Shown piece by piece: positions 13,186-20,752 of a stretch of DNA of 64,000 nt. Numbering within the stretch: the stretch's first letter is position 1; the number at the start of each line of letters is the position of its first letter. Origin of the DNA: Oscillibacter sp. (lineage in GTDB: Bacteria; Bacillota; Clostridia; Oscillospirales; Oscillospiraceae); assembly GCA_022791875.1 (NCBI GenBank), contig JAAVZX010000048.1:1-64000 (forward strand), written 5' to 3'. The notes beneath the pieces are model-generated. The model was not told the DNA's origin. It made no database searches and was given only the letters and a program-made list of their open reading frames with translations. The position numbers and the translations under genes were made by a program.

Positions 13186-15843
13186 TCACTCCTCCTTTTT
13201 CTTCTGCGCGCGCTCCATAGCGTTCCGGACGGCCCCGGTGTTCCGGGACCGGCGGTTATTCGCCTCCAGCGCGGCGGCAATCTGGCCCTGCACCTGCTCC
13301 AGCTCTTCCCGAAAACTCGACGCGGGCACACGCAGGGCCCCGTGGCCCAGAATAATCAGCTGTTCCGGACCGTCGGAGGTCGCCACGCGGACGCGGTGCT
13401 CCTTCCCGATCTCATACGTCGCACGCTCGATATAGGCGTCCGCCGTCTCCGCCTCTTTCGTGTACACGACCCGGATGTTGTGGTACTTTTCTACGGAACC
13501 CAGCCCGCCGCGGACCTTGTAGGCGTCGAAGACCGCGATCACACGGCACTTCCGATACCCCTGATAGTTGCACAGCAGGTCGCACAGCGCCTTTCGCGCC
13601 GCGTCCAGATTTTCCTGGGCAATGGCCTTCAGCTCGTCCCAGGCGAAAATGATGTTGTACCCATCCACAAGCAGGTACTCCGGCCCCGTCTTCTGCCCCT
13701 GGGACGGCCGCGCGGCCTGCCCCGCCGGCGCGGAAACCGGACGCCGCGGCGGCTTCGGCGCTATGAACTCCCGCCGCTTCACCGGCCCGTAGGTGCGCTC
13801 AAAAATCGCCTGCAGCTCCTTGTCCTGCTCGATGGTCCCCGCGTAGGCGGCGGAGCGCCGGGAGGACGGCGCTTCCGGTGCCTCCGGCTCCAGCGCGTTC
13901 AGCCGCAGGCCGCTGGACACATGGGCCTGGGCGGGGACCTCGCTCCACTTCACCGTGTAACCCGCCCCGTGGCCGCAGAACACGGAGTCCGGCGTGTTCT
14001 CCACGTCCCGCTCCGGGTCGTAGCCCATGGCGGCAATTACGGCCTCCGCGTCCCCGCAGGGCCGGTAGCCGTCCGCGCGGCACAGCAGACGGCCCCGCCC
14101 ACGGGTGTACGCCGCCACGTCCCGGGCGTAGTCCCGCATGGCCGACACCGGCGCGCCGCCTGTCAGAACCGTTTCCTCGCCGTAAGTCTCCGGCGGCTCC
14201 GTCTCGCCGCCCATGCGCTGGATGTCCCCTACGGCCCGTCCTGCCTGGGCCGCAGGCACCTCCAGACGGAACGCATACCATGGCTCCAAAAGCACGCTCT
14301 TTGCGCTCATCAGGCCCTGGCGCACGGCGCGGTACGTGGCCTGGCGGAAGTCGCCGCCCTCGGTGTGCTTCTCGTGGGCGCGGCCTGCCGTCAGGGTGAT
14401 CCGCAGGTCCGTGATGGGCGAACCTGTCAGCACTCCCAGGTGGGCCTTTTCCAGCAAATGCGTCAGAATCAGACGCTGCCAGTGCCCGTCCAGCTGGTCC
14501 TCCGGACACACCGTCCCCACGCGCAGGCCGCTCCCGCGGGGAAGCGGCTCCAGAAGCAGGTGGACCTCCGCATAGTGCCGCAAAGGCTCGAAGTGCCCCA
14601 CGCCCTCCACGGCCTCTTCAATCGTCTCCCGGTACACGATCCGCCCCGCTCCAAAGGAGGCCGTCAGCCCGAAGCGCTCCAGCAGACGCCGCTGCAAAAT
14701 CTCGATCTGCACCTCGCCCATGAGCTGGATGCGGATCTCCTGCGCCGCCTCGTTCCACGCCACGCGGAGCTGCGGGTCCTCTTCCTCCAGCTGCCGCAGC
14801 GCCTGCAAGGCCGTATGGGGGTCCGCGTCCGTCTCCACCTGGTACGCCAGCACAGGTTCCAGCACCGGAGACGTCCACGCTTCCTCAATTCCCAGCCCCT
14901 GGCCGGGAACCGTCCGGCTCAGCCCAGTCACCGCGCACACCGTCCCCGCAGGCGCTTCACTGACACTCCGGAACTTCGCCCCGGAGTAGATCCGGATCTG
15001 GTCGGCTTTTTCCTCCCACACGTCCTCCTCCGGCATATCGGCCCGCCGGTTCGTCAGCACATCCTTGACCCGCAGGGTCCCCCCAGTGACTTTCAGGTAC
15101 GTCAGCCGCGCCCCCCGCTCGTCCCGCGCGACTTTGAACACCCGCGCCCCAAAGTCCCCAGGATACTCCGGCACAGGCGCGAAGCGCCCCAGCCCTTCCA
15201 GCAGTTCCGAGACACCCTCCAGCCGCAGGGCCGATCCGAAAAAGCACGGAAACAGCTTCCGCGCCCCCACCAGCCCCGACAGCACCTTATCGGACACGCA
15301 CCCGCTCTCCAGGTACGCCTCCAGCACCGCCTCGTCGCACAGCGCCGCCTCCTCGGCCACATGCTCCGCCCCGGCCCCAAAGTCCACGCACCCGCCGTCC
15401 AGCTGCCCTTTCAGCGCCCCGATCAATGCCTCCCGTTCGCACCCCGCCAAATCCATCTTGTTCACGAACAGAAACACCGGCACCCCATACCGCTCCAACA
15501 GCCGCCACAGCGTCCTTGTATGCGCCTGCACCCCGTCGCTCCCGCTGATCACCAGCACCGCGCAGTCCAGCACCCGCAGCACCCGCTCCGCCTCCGCCGA
15601 AAAATCCACATGCCCCGGCGTATCCAGCAGCGTGACTTCCAAATCCCCCACGCAGAACTCCGCCTGCTTCGAGAAAATCGTAATCCCCCGCTCCCGCTCC
15701 ATGGCATCGGTATCCAAAAAAGCATCCTGATGATCCACCCGCCCCAGCCGCCGGATCACCCCGCTCTCATACAGCATCGCCTCCGAAAGCGTCGTCTTCC
15801 CCGCGTCCACGTGGGCCAGTACACCGATCACCAGCCGATTCAT
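13186..15843 (-). CDS. TetM/EF-G-like translational GTPase fused to a C-terminal YacP/Rae1-like NYN nuclease domain
   Basis: 885 aa. Residues 1-640 are colinear with ribosome protection proteins: G1 AHVDAGKT (10-17), switch II DTPGH (74-78), NKMD (128-131), then EF-G-like domains II to V. Residues about 645-720 are a proline-rich linker. Residues 722-845 form an NYN/PIN-like ribonuclease domain: VDGYN (D727), VFDAY (D773), ETADAYIE (D802) and ATSDGPEQ (D824) supply the conserved acidic residues. Rae1 (YacP) of Bacillus is an endonuclease that cuts mRNA in the ribosomal A site, and TetM-type factors bind the same site. The fusion suggests GTPase-delivered mRNA cleavage on stalled ribosomes; this is inference. 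A true tetracycline-resistance role is not supported. Confidence 0.85.
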   Translation of the reverse strand: MNRLVIGVLAHVDAGKTTLSEAMLYESGVIRRLGRVDHQDAFLDTDAMERERGITIFSKQAEFCVGDLEVTLLDTPGHVDFSAEAERVLRVLDCAVLVISGSDGVQAHTRTLWRLLERYGVPVFLFVNKMDLAGCEREALIGALKGQLDGGCVDFGAGAEHVAEEAALCDEAVLEAYLESGCVSDKVLSGLVGARKLFPCFFGSALRLEGVSELLEGLGRFAPVPEYPGDFGARVFKVARDERGARLTYLKVTGGTLRVKDVLTNRRADMPEEDVWEEKADQIRIYSGAKFRSVSEAPAGTVCAVTGLSRTVPGQGLGIEEAWTSPVLEPVLAYQVETDADPHTALQALRQLEEEDPQLRVAWNEAAQEIRIQLMGEVQIEILQRRLLERFGLTASFGAGRIVYRETIEEAVEGVGHFEPLRHYAEVHLLLEPLPRGSGLRVGTVCPEDQLDGHWQRLILTHLLEKAHLGVLTGSPITDLRITLTAGRAHEKHTEGGDFRQATYRAVRQGLMSAKSVLLEPWYAFRLEVPAAQAGRAVGDIQRMGGETEPPETYGEETVLTGGAPVSAMRDYARDVAAYTRGRGRLLCRADGYRPCGDAEAVIAAMGYDPERDVENTPDSVFCGHGAGYTVKWSEVPAQAHVSSGLRLNALEPEAPEAPSSRRSAAYAGTIEQDKELQAIFERTYGPVKRREFIAPKPPRRPVSAPAGQAARPSQGQKTGPEYLLVDGYNIIFAWDELKAIAQENLDAARKALCDLLCNYQGYRKCRVIAVFDAYKVRGGLGSVEKYHNIRVVYTKEAETADAYIERATYEIGKEHRVRVATSDGPEQLIILGHGALRVPASSFREELEQVQGQIAAALEANNRRSRNTGAVRNAMERAQKKKEE

Positions 15844-15864
15844 GCTGCGTTACCCCCTGCCATA

Positions 15865-15930
15865 TGCCTCCGGCGGCCAGGGGCTTTGCCCCTGGACCCC
15901 ACCAGCCCTTTGAAAAGGGCTGGACCCTAA
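15865..15930 (+). repeat. Family-2 stacked-hairpin repeat, short copy
   Basis: Starts with GCCTCCGGCGGCC and holds two small perfect hairpins: CCAGGGGC-ttt-GCCCCTGG and CCAGCCCTTT-gaa-AAGGGCTGG. Confidence 0.7.
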
Positions 15931-15986
15931 ACTTTATCTGCGGGTAAACGGTCGTTTACCCGCTGAATCTTTATTTTTACTATCCT

Positions 15987-16130
15987 GTGGGTCCTTTCAT
16001 ATCAATGGAAGGACCCACGCGCTTGCACCACGTTCCGGCGCATAGACTACAACAACCACCAGATTCGCGTCGAGTGAAAGCTCTTTTCGGTTCCTTTTCT
16101 CTCGAGAAAAGGAACCCGCCGGAGGCCCCC
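15987..16130 (+). repeat. Family-1 dispersed repeat, copy B
   Basis: Hairpin 1: GTGGGTCCTTTCAT (15987-16000) with ATGGAAGGACCCAC (16005-16018). Core: ACCACCAGATTCGCGTCGAG. Hairpin 2: GGTTCCTTTTCT-ctcg-AGAAAAGGAACC (16089-16116). It ends in GCCGGAGGCCCCCCGTA-like sequence at the end of the radical SAM gene. Confidence 0.8.
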
Positions 16131-16142
16131 CGTATGCAGGCA

Positions 16143-17012
16143 CTACAGCCCCCGCCACGACTCCGGACGCAGGCGGCTCAGGTCATGCTCCGCACGATCA
16201 ATCTCCGCCAGCATGGCCTTTTGATCGCCGTTCAGCGTTCCGCGCAAAACCAGATAGTTGCTTGCGTGGTTCATACGGAACACACTTCCCGGACTGTCAA
16301 GATGCTCCATCAACAGTCTCGTTTCCTCCAAAACCTGCGGCTGAGTCAACAAACGGAAACTGCCGTCCTGAACCCAGTCATACAGCGGCGTTCCCGGCTC
16401 TACCATCAGCGTCAGCATTCCGATATACTCCGGGTTCATGGCGTTGAACGCCTCCGCCGTCTTGACTGCGTGGGCCTCCAGCAGATCCGGACCGCCCAGG
16501 CCCGTGATCGCCGTCACTGACAGCGCCAGGCCGCAGGCGCGGGCCTTCTGGCCCATCTCGATAATCTCCGCCGCCGGGTGGCCCTTCCGCATCAGCGTCA
16601 ATACCTCGTCGCTCCCCGACTCCAGGCCCATATAGACCATGGTCAAACCCTTCTCCCGCAGGGTCCGCAGTTCTTCCTCCGTCCGAATGCGGATGCTGGC
16701 CGGGGAGGCGTAGCACGTCACCTGACGGCACTCCGGAAACAGCTCCTTTACCGTGTCCAGAATCGTATACAGCTCTTTTGCCTTGCGTACCAGTGCGTCT
16801 CCGTCCGCCAGGAAGACCTTTTCCACGCGCCGGTAAATCCCCCGCGCTATTGAGAAATCTTCCAGCACTTCCTCCAGGGGGCGCACTGCGAAGCGCTTCT
16901 CCTTGTACATGCTGCAAAAGGCGCAGGTGTTGTGGCTGCATCCATACGTGACCTGCACAATCAGGCTCCTTGCCTCGGAGGGCGGACGGTAAACACTGCC
17001 ATAATATCTCAT
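16143..17012 (-). CDS. Radical SAM enzyme, substrate unknown
   Basis: 289 aa from the ATG at 17012, chosen for its AGGAG site and because homologues start with a MRYYG-like sequence. The cluster motif is C25-x4-C30-x2-C33 (GCSHNTCAFCSMYK), a known variant in this subfamily instead of CX3CX2C. GLESGSDEVL and the following TIM-barrel segments are typical of Elp3/MiaB-like radical SAM proteins. It would make a 5'-deoxyadenosyl radical from SAM. It follows the aminotransferase gene on the same strand with a stable hairpin between them. Confidence 0.85.
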   Translation of the reverse strand: MRYYGSVYRPPSEARSLIVQVTYGCSHNTCAFCSMYKEKRFAVRPLEEVLEDFSIARGIYRRVEKVFLADGDALVRKAKELYTILDTVKELFPECRQVTCYASPASIRIRTEEELRTLREKGLTMVYMGLESGSDEVLTLMRKGHPAAEIIEMGQKARACGLALSVTAITGLGGPDLLEAHAVKTAEAFNAMNPEYIGMLTLMVEPGTPLYDWVQDGSFRLLTQPQVLEETRLLMEHLDSPGSVFRMNHASNYLVLRGTLNGDQKAMLAEIDRAEHDLSRLRPESWRGL

Positions 17013-17041
17013 AAAAACGCTCCTAATCTTCCGGCAAGGAG

Positions 17042-17087
17042 CAGCCACGCGCCCTCCGGACGCGTGACTGCCCCTCCCTTGCTCTGC
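17042..17087 (-). other. Stable intercistronic hairpin
   Basis: On the minus strand a long stem forms between the aminotransferase and radical SAM genes (GCAGTCACGCG pairing with CGCGTGGCTGC, one wobble). No T run follows, so it is more likely an mRNA-processing or stability element than a terminator. Confidence 0.45.
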
Positions 17088-17100
17088 ATTTCCCGCTCTG

Positions 17101-18387
17101 TCAGGAAATTCCCAATTTTTCCAATGCCGCCATCCGCAGGCACACGCAGAACACCGCAATGGCCTCTTTCAGCTCGTCCACAGGCGGCAGGGACGGCGCG
17201 ATCCGGATATTGCTGTCCTGGGGGTCCTTCCCGTAGGGGAAGGTGGCGCCGGCGCCGGTCATGGTCACGCCCGCCTCCCTGCACAGGGCCAGGGTCCGCT
17301 TCGCGGTGCCCGGCATGGCGTTCAGGGAGACGAAATAGCCGCCCTTCGGGCGCTGCCAGCTGGCGATGTCCAGGGGCGCGATCTCCTGGTCCAGGGCGTC
17401 CACCACGGCGCGGAACTTGGGGCCCATGATGGCCGCGTGCTTCTTCATCAGCTCCAGGGTGTGGGCCTTGTCCTTGAGGTACAGCACGTGGCGCTGCTGG
17501 TTCACCTTGTCGAAGCTGATCACCTGCACGGTCAGCAGCTTTTCCATATAGGCCATGTTGGCCTCGGAGCAGGCGAAGCAGGACACGCCTGCGCCCGGAA
17601 GCGTCACCTTGGACGTGGAGGCGAACTCGAAGACCATATCCGGGTTCCCGGCCTCGGCGCAGATGGACAGAATGTCCGGGAAGGGGACGTAGTCGCCCTC
17701 GAACTCATGGATGCAGTAGGCGTTATCCCACATCAGCAGGAAGTCCGGCGCGGCGGGTTTCAGGGACGCGATCCGCCGGATCGTCTCGTCGGAGTAGATG
17801 ATGCCGTCGGGGTTGGAGTATTTCGGCACGCACCAGATGCCCTTCACGGCGGGGTCCTTCACGGCCTCCTCAACGGCGTCCATGTCCGGGCCCGCGGCGG
17901 TCATGGGGATGGTAACAAGCTCAAAGCCGAAGGTTTCCGTGACCTTGAAGTGGCGGTCGTAGCCCGGCGCGGGGCACAGCCACTTCACTTTTTCCTCCTT
18001 GCACCAGGGGCGGGGGCTGTGAAGCAGGCCATGGGTGTATGCCTTGGAAATGGTGTCGTACATGAGCTGCAAACTGGCGTTGCCGCCGACGAAGACCTGC
18101 TCCGGCTTGCAGCCCAGGATGTCCGCGAACAGCCGCTTTGCCGCCGGAATGCCGGACATTTCGCCGTAGTTCCGCACGTCGATGCCGTCGGACACATAGT
18201 CCTCCGGCTTCTGCATCAGGCTGAAAATATCGCTCACCAGGTCCAGCTGGGCCTTTCCGGGCTTTCCCCGGGCCATGTTCAGCTGGAGGCCCTTTGCTTT
18301 CAGGGCTGCGAAGCGCTCCTGTAGCTGGGCGTACTCCGCGCCCCGCTCCGCGGGTGTCATCTGGGCGTAGGTTTTCATGGAAATCAT
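17101..18387 (-). CDS. PLP-dependent aminotransferase of the MocR-like aspartate aminotransferase class
   Basis: About 428 aa. Features of fold type I aminotransferases are clear: LNMARGKPGKAQLDL near the start, YGEMSGIPAAKRLFADILG, the aromatic/Asn/Asp segment LMWDNAYCIHEF, and the PLP lysine in FASTSKVTLPGAG. This subclass (PF12897 type) includes aspartate aminotransferases of many Clostridia and actinobacteria. The start at 18387 gives an AGGAAAGGA site at good spacing; the next ATG at 18378 is also possible. Confidence 0.85.
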   Translation of the reverse strand: MISMKTYAQMTPAERGAEYAQLQERFAALKAKGLQLNMARGKPGKAQLDLVSDIFSLMQKPEDYVSDGIDVRNYGEMSGIPAAKRLFADILGCKPEQVFVGGNASLQLMYDTISKAYTHGLLHSPRPWCKEEKVKWLCPAPGYDRHFKVTETFGFELVTIPMTAAGPDMDAVEEAVKDPAVKGIWCVPKYSNPDGIIYSDETIRRIASLKPAAPDFLLMWDNAYCIHEFEGDYVPFPDILSICAEAGNPDMVFEFASTSKVTLPGAGVSCFACSEANMAYMEKLLTVQVISFDKVNQQRHVLYLKDKAHTLELMKKHAAIMGPKFRAVVDALDQEIAPLDIASWQRPKGGYFVSLNAMPGTAKRTLALCREAGVTMTGAGATFPYGKDPQDSNIRIAPSLPPVDELKEAIAVFCVCLRMAALEKLGIS

Positions 18388-18406
18388 TCCGTCCTTTCCT
18401 GATTTT

Positions 18407-19324
18407 TTAATTGACAATTGATAATGGAGAATGGAGAATGAAGTGCTGGCCTGTGAAATCTGCTTGTTCTGAGGGCGGCGGTTCTATGGGAGGCTCGGGG
18501 TTCTCCGGTTCGGGGGACCCGGTGGGTGGTTCTTCTTCATGGAGTTCCGGGGGTTCGGGAAATTCGGTGGATTCGCCGTTGGCGTCGTTTTCAGGCGGGG
18601 AAGTGTCCTCGGGCGGGGTATCGCTGTCAGGCTCCAGGGCCTGCTGGGCCAGGGCGGCTTTTTCCAGGGCTTCGTCACGGGCGGGGCCGTCCAGGAGGAA
18701 CTCGATCAGTCCTACGTCCTCCGCCGACGGGTAGCAGCACACCACCCACGGCAGGTCTTCCTCCGTCATGCCCCGTTCCTCCCGGAGCTGGGCCATGGAG
18801 TCCTCTACTTTGCTCTGGCCGTCCTCACCCCAGTAGCCCAGTCGCACCGCCAGCTCGCTTTTCCCATCGTTCAAAGCGCTGTCCAGCAGACTGTACAACG
18901 CCTCGGGGCTGGTGGCGTTCACCACGGACTGAATCTGTTCCAGGGTCCTTCGATAGCTGATCTGCACGGCGACTTCGTAATAGGCCCGCTGGCTTTGGCT
19001 GGTGGACGTGATATACTCCACCGCATACGAACCCATGGGCGTCTCCTGCTGCACCTCCGCCGCCGCCCGCTCCAAAGCGTCCGCAACGGACAGATCATCC
19101 TCAAAATCATACAGCCGCAGCGTCGCCGCCTCCCTGTGCTGCCCAATCAGCAGCAACAGATCATTCACAATATCCTGATAACTCTCCGCCCGCAGCGTCC
19201 CCGCCGCCTCGCTCTCCCAGAACTTGCTGCTGTGCGGCTCCGACGTGCTGTACGTCCGCTCCAGAAGCGGCGCGCACCCGCTGCACAATACGCAGATCGC
19301 TGCGGCTAACGAAAGGATACGCAC
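18407..19324 (-). CDS. Putative lipoprotein of unknown function
   Basis: 305 aa from a GTG start at 19324 with a GGGAGG site. A signal peptide ends in the lipobox LCSGC (Cys17). The middle (residues about 30-200) has no domain I recognise; it is acidic and alpha-helical with a SYAVEYITSTSQSQRAYYEVAVQISYRR-like beta/alpha segment. The last 80 residues are a Pro/Glu-rich low-complexity tail that would be outside the membrane. The final residues FILHSPLSIVN are encoded by an intergenic repeat, so the stop codon comes from repeat DNA. Confidence 0.7.
   Translation of the reverse strand: MRILSLAAAICVLCSGCAPLLERTYSTSEPHSSKFWESEAAGTLRAESYQDIVNDLLLLIGQHREAATLRLYDFEDDLSVADALERAAAEVQQETPMGSYAVEYITSTSQSQRAYYEVAVQISYRRTLEQIQSVVNATSPEALYSLLDSALNDGKSELAVRLGYWGEDGQSKVEDSMAQLREERGMTEEDLPWVVCCYPSAEDVGLIEFLLDGPARDEALEKAALAQQALEPDSDTPPEDTSPPENDANGESTEFPEPPELHEEEPPTGSPEPENPEPPIEPPPSEQADFTGQHFILHSPLSIVN
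18409..18440. repeat. Short AT-rich intergenic repeat overlapping the lipoprotein gene's 3' end
   Basis: TTGACAATTGATAATGGAGAATGGAGAATG is of a type widely seen between genes in Clostridia (from general knowledge). Here it is translated as the C-terminus of the lipoprotein. Confidence 0.4.
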
Positions 19325-19341
19325 GTCGATGGCCTCCCTAT

Positions 19342-19416
19342 GCCTCCGGCGGCCAAGGAGGCTCTGCCTCCTTGGATTCTCCGCCAGAGGGAACGTTTCC
19401 CTCTGGACTCCTCCAG
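19342..19416 (+). repeat. Family-2 stacked-hairpin repeat
   Basis: GCCTCCGGCGGCC, then hairpins CCAAGGAGGC-tct-GCCTCCTTGG and CCAGAGGGAAAC-GTTTCCCTCTGG, then CTCCAGATC. It lies within the leader of the lipoprotein gene, upstream of its GTG start. Confidence 0.75.
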
Positions 19417-19498
19417 ATCGCTTTCTCTTGTCTGCCTCTGCTTCACTGTGGGCTGGTTCTACCATACCACATTTTTCTTTTTGCCGCAAGACGGGAAA

Positions 19499-20356
19499 TT
19501 ACAGTTCTTCACCCTGAAATGGGCTGAATCCCTCCCCTAATACCTCGTGGGCGTCACAAACAATCAAAAACGCGCCCTCGTCCAGCTCCTTCACCAGACG
19601 CTTGATCGCTACAATCTCCTTCTGCTTGAACGCCAGCATCAGAACGTGCTTCTCCGTCCGCATGTATGCGCCTTCGCCGTGGAGAATCGTAATGCCCCTG
19701 TTCTGCTCGCGCAGAAGACGGCCTGCGATCTCCTTGCGGCAGTCTGAAATGATGAACGCTACCTTCGACTCGTCCAGGCCGTAGAGCACCTTGTCCATCA
19801 CTTTGCTGCTGATGAACAGCGCTATGCCGCCGTAAAGGCCCGACTCCACCTGTCCGAAGGCCAGCATCGCCAAAACCAGGACGGTGGCGTCCGGGATCAG
19901 AACCAGCTTGCCCAGGGGAAGCCAGGGGAAGCGCAGTTTCAGCAGACGGGCCACGATGTCGGTCCCGCCGGTGGTGGCCCCCTGGGAGAAGACTACGCCC
20001 AGGCCGAAGCCCATCATGGCCCCGCCGCACAGGCAGGCCAGCATGGGGTCCATGGGCGGGAACTGGTAGAGCAGTTCCAAGCCGTCGATAGCGGCGGAAG
20101 ATACCGCCATGGAGAACAGGGAGGACGCCAGGAGGTGAAAGCCCAGCATTTTCCACCCCACCAAAAACAGCGGCACATTCATAAAGATGATCGCCATACC
20201 CACAGGCACCAGGGGGACCCAGGCGTTGATCACCTGGGCCAGGCCCGTGATGCCGCCGACGGCTACCTGGTTGGGGGCGAAAAAGAGGTTGAAGGATAAT
20301 GCGTAGAGCAGGGAGCCGATTAGGATGATGGTATAGCTTTTCAGATGCTTTTTCAT
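19499..20356 (-). CDS. YitT family membrane protein with C-terminal DUF2179 domain
   Basis: 285 aa from the ATG at 20356, preceded by AAAGGAGG. Five to six membrane helices occupy the first 185 residues (SLLYALSFNLFFAPNQVAVGGITGL..., GVVFSQGATTGGTDIVARLL). The soluble DUF2179 domain (KVAFIISDCRKEIAGRLL ... GITILHGEGAYMRTEKHVLMLAFKQKEI) is ferredoxin-like and related to ligand-binding domains. Transport or sensing roles are proposed for the family but no substrate is established. It is monocistronic, flanked by repeats. Confidence 0.88.
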   Translation of the reverse strand: MKKHLKSYTIILIGSLLYALSFNLFFAPNQVAVGGITGLAQVINAWVPLVPVGMAIIFMNVPLFLVGWKMLGFHLLASSLFSMAVSSAAIDGLELLYQFPPMDPMLACLCGGAMMGFGLGVVFSQGATTGGTDIVARLLKLRFPWLPLGKLVLIPDATVLVLAMLAFGQVESGLYGGIALFISSKVMDKVLYGLDESKVAFIISDCRKEIAGRLLREQNRGITILHGEGAYMRTEKHVLMLAFKQKEIVAIKRLVKELDEGAFLIVCDAHEVLGEGFSPFQGEEL

Positions 20357-20359
20357 GGC

Positions 20360-20752
20360 ATCCTCCTTTCTGTTGGTTTGGGGCAGTATTGTGGGAGCGT
20401 TTACCGGGGTGCGGTGGGCGCGGGGGACGGGACGCCGAGGCCGGAAGCCCGGCTGGCAGGCGGCGTCCCCTACGGTGTGCATCCTAGGCAACCATGGCAG
20501 TTACGGGGGAAGCATACCAGGCATACCATGGCAGTTGCGAGGGCGGGGCGGACACATAGAATCATCAAACCTGTGGGGCCTTCCATGACTATGGAAGGTC
20601 CCACACGCTTGCACCCCGTTCCGGCGCAAACGCCACAACACCCACCAGATTCGCGTCGAGTTAAAGCTCTTTTTGGTTACTTTTTCTCTCGAGAAAAAGT
20701 GACCCGCCGGAGGCCGGAAGCCCGGCTGGCAGCCCCCCGTAGGTAGGCACCC
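20360..20752. repeat. Repeat-filled gap, including Family-1 copy C
   Basis: No gene. Copy C: hairpin 1 GTGGGGCCTTCCAT (20573-20586) with ATGGAAGGTCCCAC (20591-20604); core CACCAGATTCGCGTCGAGTT; hairpin 2 GGTTACTTTTTCT/AGAAAAAGTGACC (20675-20704); then GCCGGAGGCC and GTAGGTAGGCACCC. Upstream there are two copies of GGCATACCATGGCAGTT-like sequence and a GCCGGAAGCCCGGCTGGCAG element seen again at 20713 and 50520. Confidence 0.75.

Noticed and set aside
13186-15843. Tetracycline resistance gene
   Set aside because: TetM-like in architecture, but divergent in domain IV and fused to a nuclease domain; sequence gives no support for drug resistance.
13342-15930. 862-aa plus-strand ORF opposite the GTPase-NYN gene
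   Set aside because: Arg/Pro/His-rich shadow of a high-GC gene; no ribosome site or domain, and the minus frame is clearly a translation GTPase.
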